DNA from: Pseudoalteromonas rhizosphaerae
GTDB taxonomy: Bacteria; Pseudomonadota; Gammaproteobacteria; Enterobacterales; Alteromonadaceae
Length of the DNA: 64,000 nt
Assembly: GCF_902498845.1 (NCBI RefSeq)
Contig: NZ_CABVLM010000001.1
Coordinates: forward strand, 124,001-188,000
Direction: 5' to 3'
Shown piece by piece: positions 63,506-64,000 of this stretch. Positions within the stretch are counted from its first letter, which is position 1. The number at the start of each line of letters is the position of its first letter. Under the pieces are notes generated by a model. The model was not told the DNA's origin, did no database searches, and saw nothing but the letters and a program-made list of their open reading frames with translations. A program made the position numbers and the translations under genes.

Positions 63506-64000
63506 ATGGAAAATCAAAAGTTATCAGTGGTAGAAAAAGTCGGCTTTGGTGCCGGTGATATGGCAGTAAACGTTATGGTTGCTGCATTATTTTATTTTAT
63601 GTCGTTTTTCTACACCGACATTTATGGCCTCGACCCTGTTGATATGGGTATTTTATTTTTAGTTGCACGTTTTGTTGATGCGTTTACTGACCCATTAATG
63701 GGCGTGATTACCGATAAAGTAAAAACTCGCTGGGGGCAGTTCCGCCATTGGTTCTTATTTTTATCTGTGCCATATGGTATTTCAATCGTCCTGCTATTTA
63801 CCACGCCAGATTTTGATTACAATATGAAGTTGGTGTGGGCTTATCTTACTTATTTATTTGCCACCTTAATGTTTACCGGTGTAGCAATTCCTTATATTTC
63901 GTACATTGGTGTATTAACCGCAGATCCTAAAGAACGTTTATCAGCGAATGGTTATCGGATGTTTTTTGCCAAAATAGCCAATGTTATTATTGTATTTTCT
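63506..64000 (+). CDS. GPH-family sugar:cation symporter (cut by window end)
   Basis: The first 165 codons of an inner-membrane transporter; the gene runs past the right edge. It opens MENQKLSVVEKVGFGAGDMA, then a first helix, YFMSFFYTDIYGL and the family motif FVDAFTDPLMGVITDKVKTRWGQFRHW, which is typical of glycoside-pentoside-hexuronide (MelB-like) symporters; the conserved Asp pair FVDAFTDP is the cation-site region. Membrane helices start at about residues 21, 45, 85, 110 and 150. Its place after the two receptors and its palindromic promoter motif suggest uptake of arabinose or arabino-oligosaccharides from the periplasm. Confidence 0.85.
   Translation, partial: MENQKLSVVEKVGFGAGDMAVNVMVAALFYFMSFFYTDIYGLDPVDMGILFLVARFVDAFTDPLMGVITDKVKTRWGQFRHWFLFLSVPYGISIVLLFTTPDFDYNMKLVWAYLTYLFATLMFTGVAIPYISYIGVLTADPKERLSANGYRMFFAKIANVIIVFS

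Overview
The window is AT-rich gammaproteobacterial chromosome, most like Pseudoalteromonas or a close member of the Alteromonadales. This rests on the many TonB-dependent receptors, the large MCP and sensor complement, the DUF3429, VC0807 and BMT5-like accessory genes, and proteins such as RhtA, AhpC/F, QmcA, TalB and AraBDA that read as close gammaproteobacterial orthologues. I could run no database search, so genus is an inference. I see no rRNA or tRNA gene, no complete CRISPR array and no transposase.

Positions 1-24,600 hold housekeeping, iron and signalling genes: a TetR regulator with a perfect 23-bp operator, a VC0807-type membrane protein, an IrgB-like LysR regulator divergent from an IrgA/CirA-like siderophore receptor with a Fur box, a GAF-PAS hybrid histidine kinase, a PAS-GGDEF cyclase, an RhtA-like exporter, a DUF3325-DUF3649-PepSY membrane operon divergent from a second iron-type receptor, two chemoreceptors, a Gfo/Idh/MocA oxidoreductase behind a zinc-finger-bearing BMT5-like protein, the peroxidase pair ahpC-ahpF, a GFA protein, a DM13 protein and a periplasmic binding protein.

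Positions 24,700-33,000 hold a tightly overlapping operon of an ABC ATPase, three consecutive membrane-fusion (HlyD-like) proteins, a MacB-type permease and a patatin phospholipase. A qmcA-nfeD pair follows. Positions 32,600-34,000 are a repeat-rich non-coding island with a MITE-like hairpin, a lone sequence resembling a type I-F CRISPR repeat and a 24-bp direct repeat.

From 34,000 to the end the window is mainly an L-arabinose/arabinan utilisation locus. Outer-membrane import would use two tandem TonB receptors. Extracellular or periplasmic breakdown would use three GH43 enzymes (one with two LamG modules, one with a ricin-type lectin), a GH97 enzyme and two secreted esterases. Uptake across the inner membrane would use a GPH-type symporter cut by the window end. 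Metabolism would run through an exported aldose epimerase, AraA, AraB and AraD to D-xylulose-5-phosphate, then transketolase and transaldolase. At least eight transcription units in this locus carry a similar AT-rich motif, core TTGTATKAT, in their upstream regions. It looks like the operator of one shared regulator, and no gene for such a regulator lies within the window.
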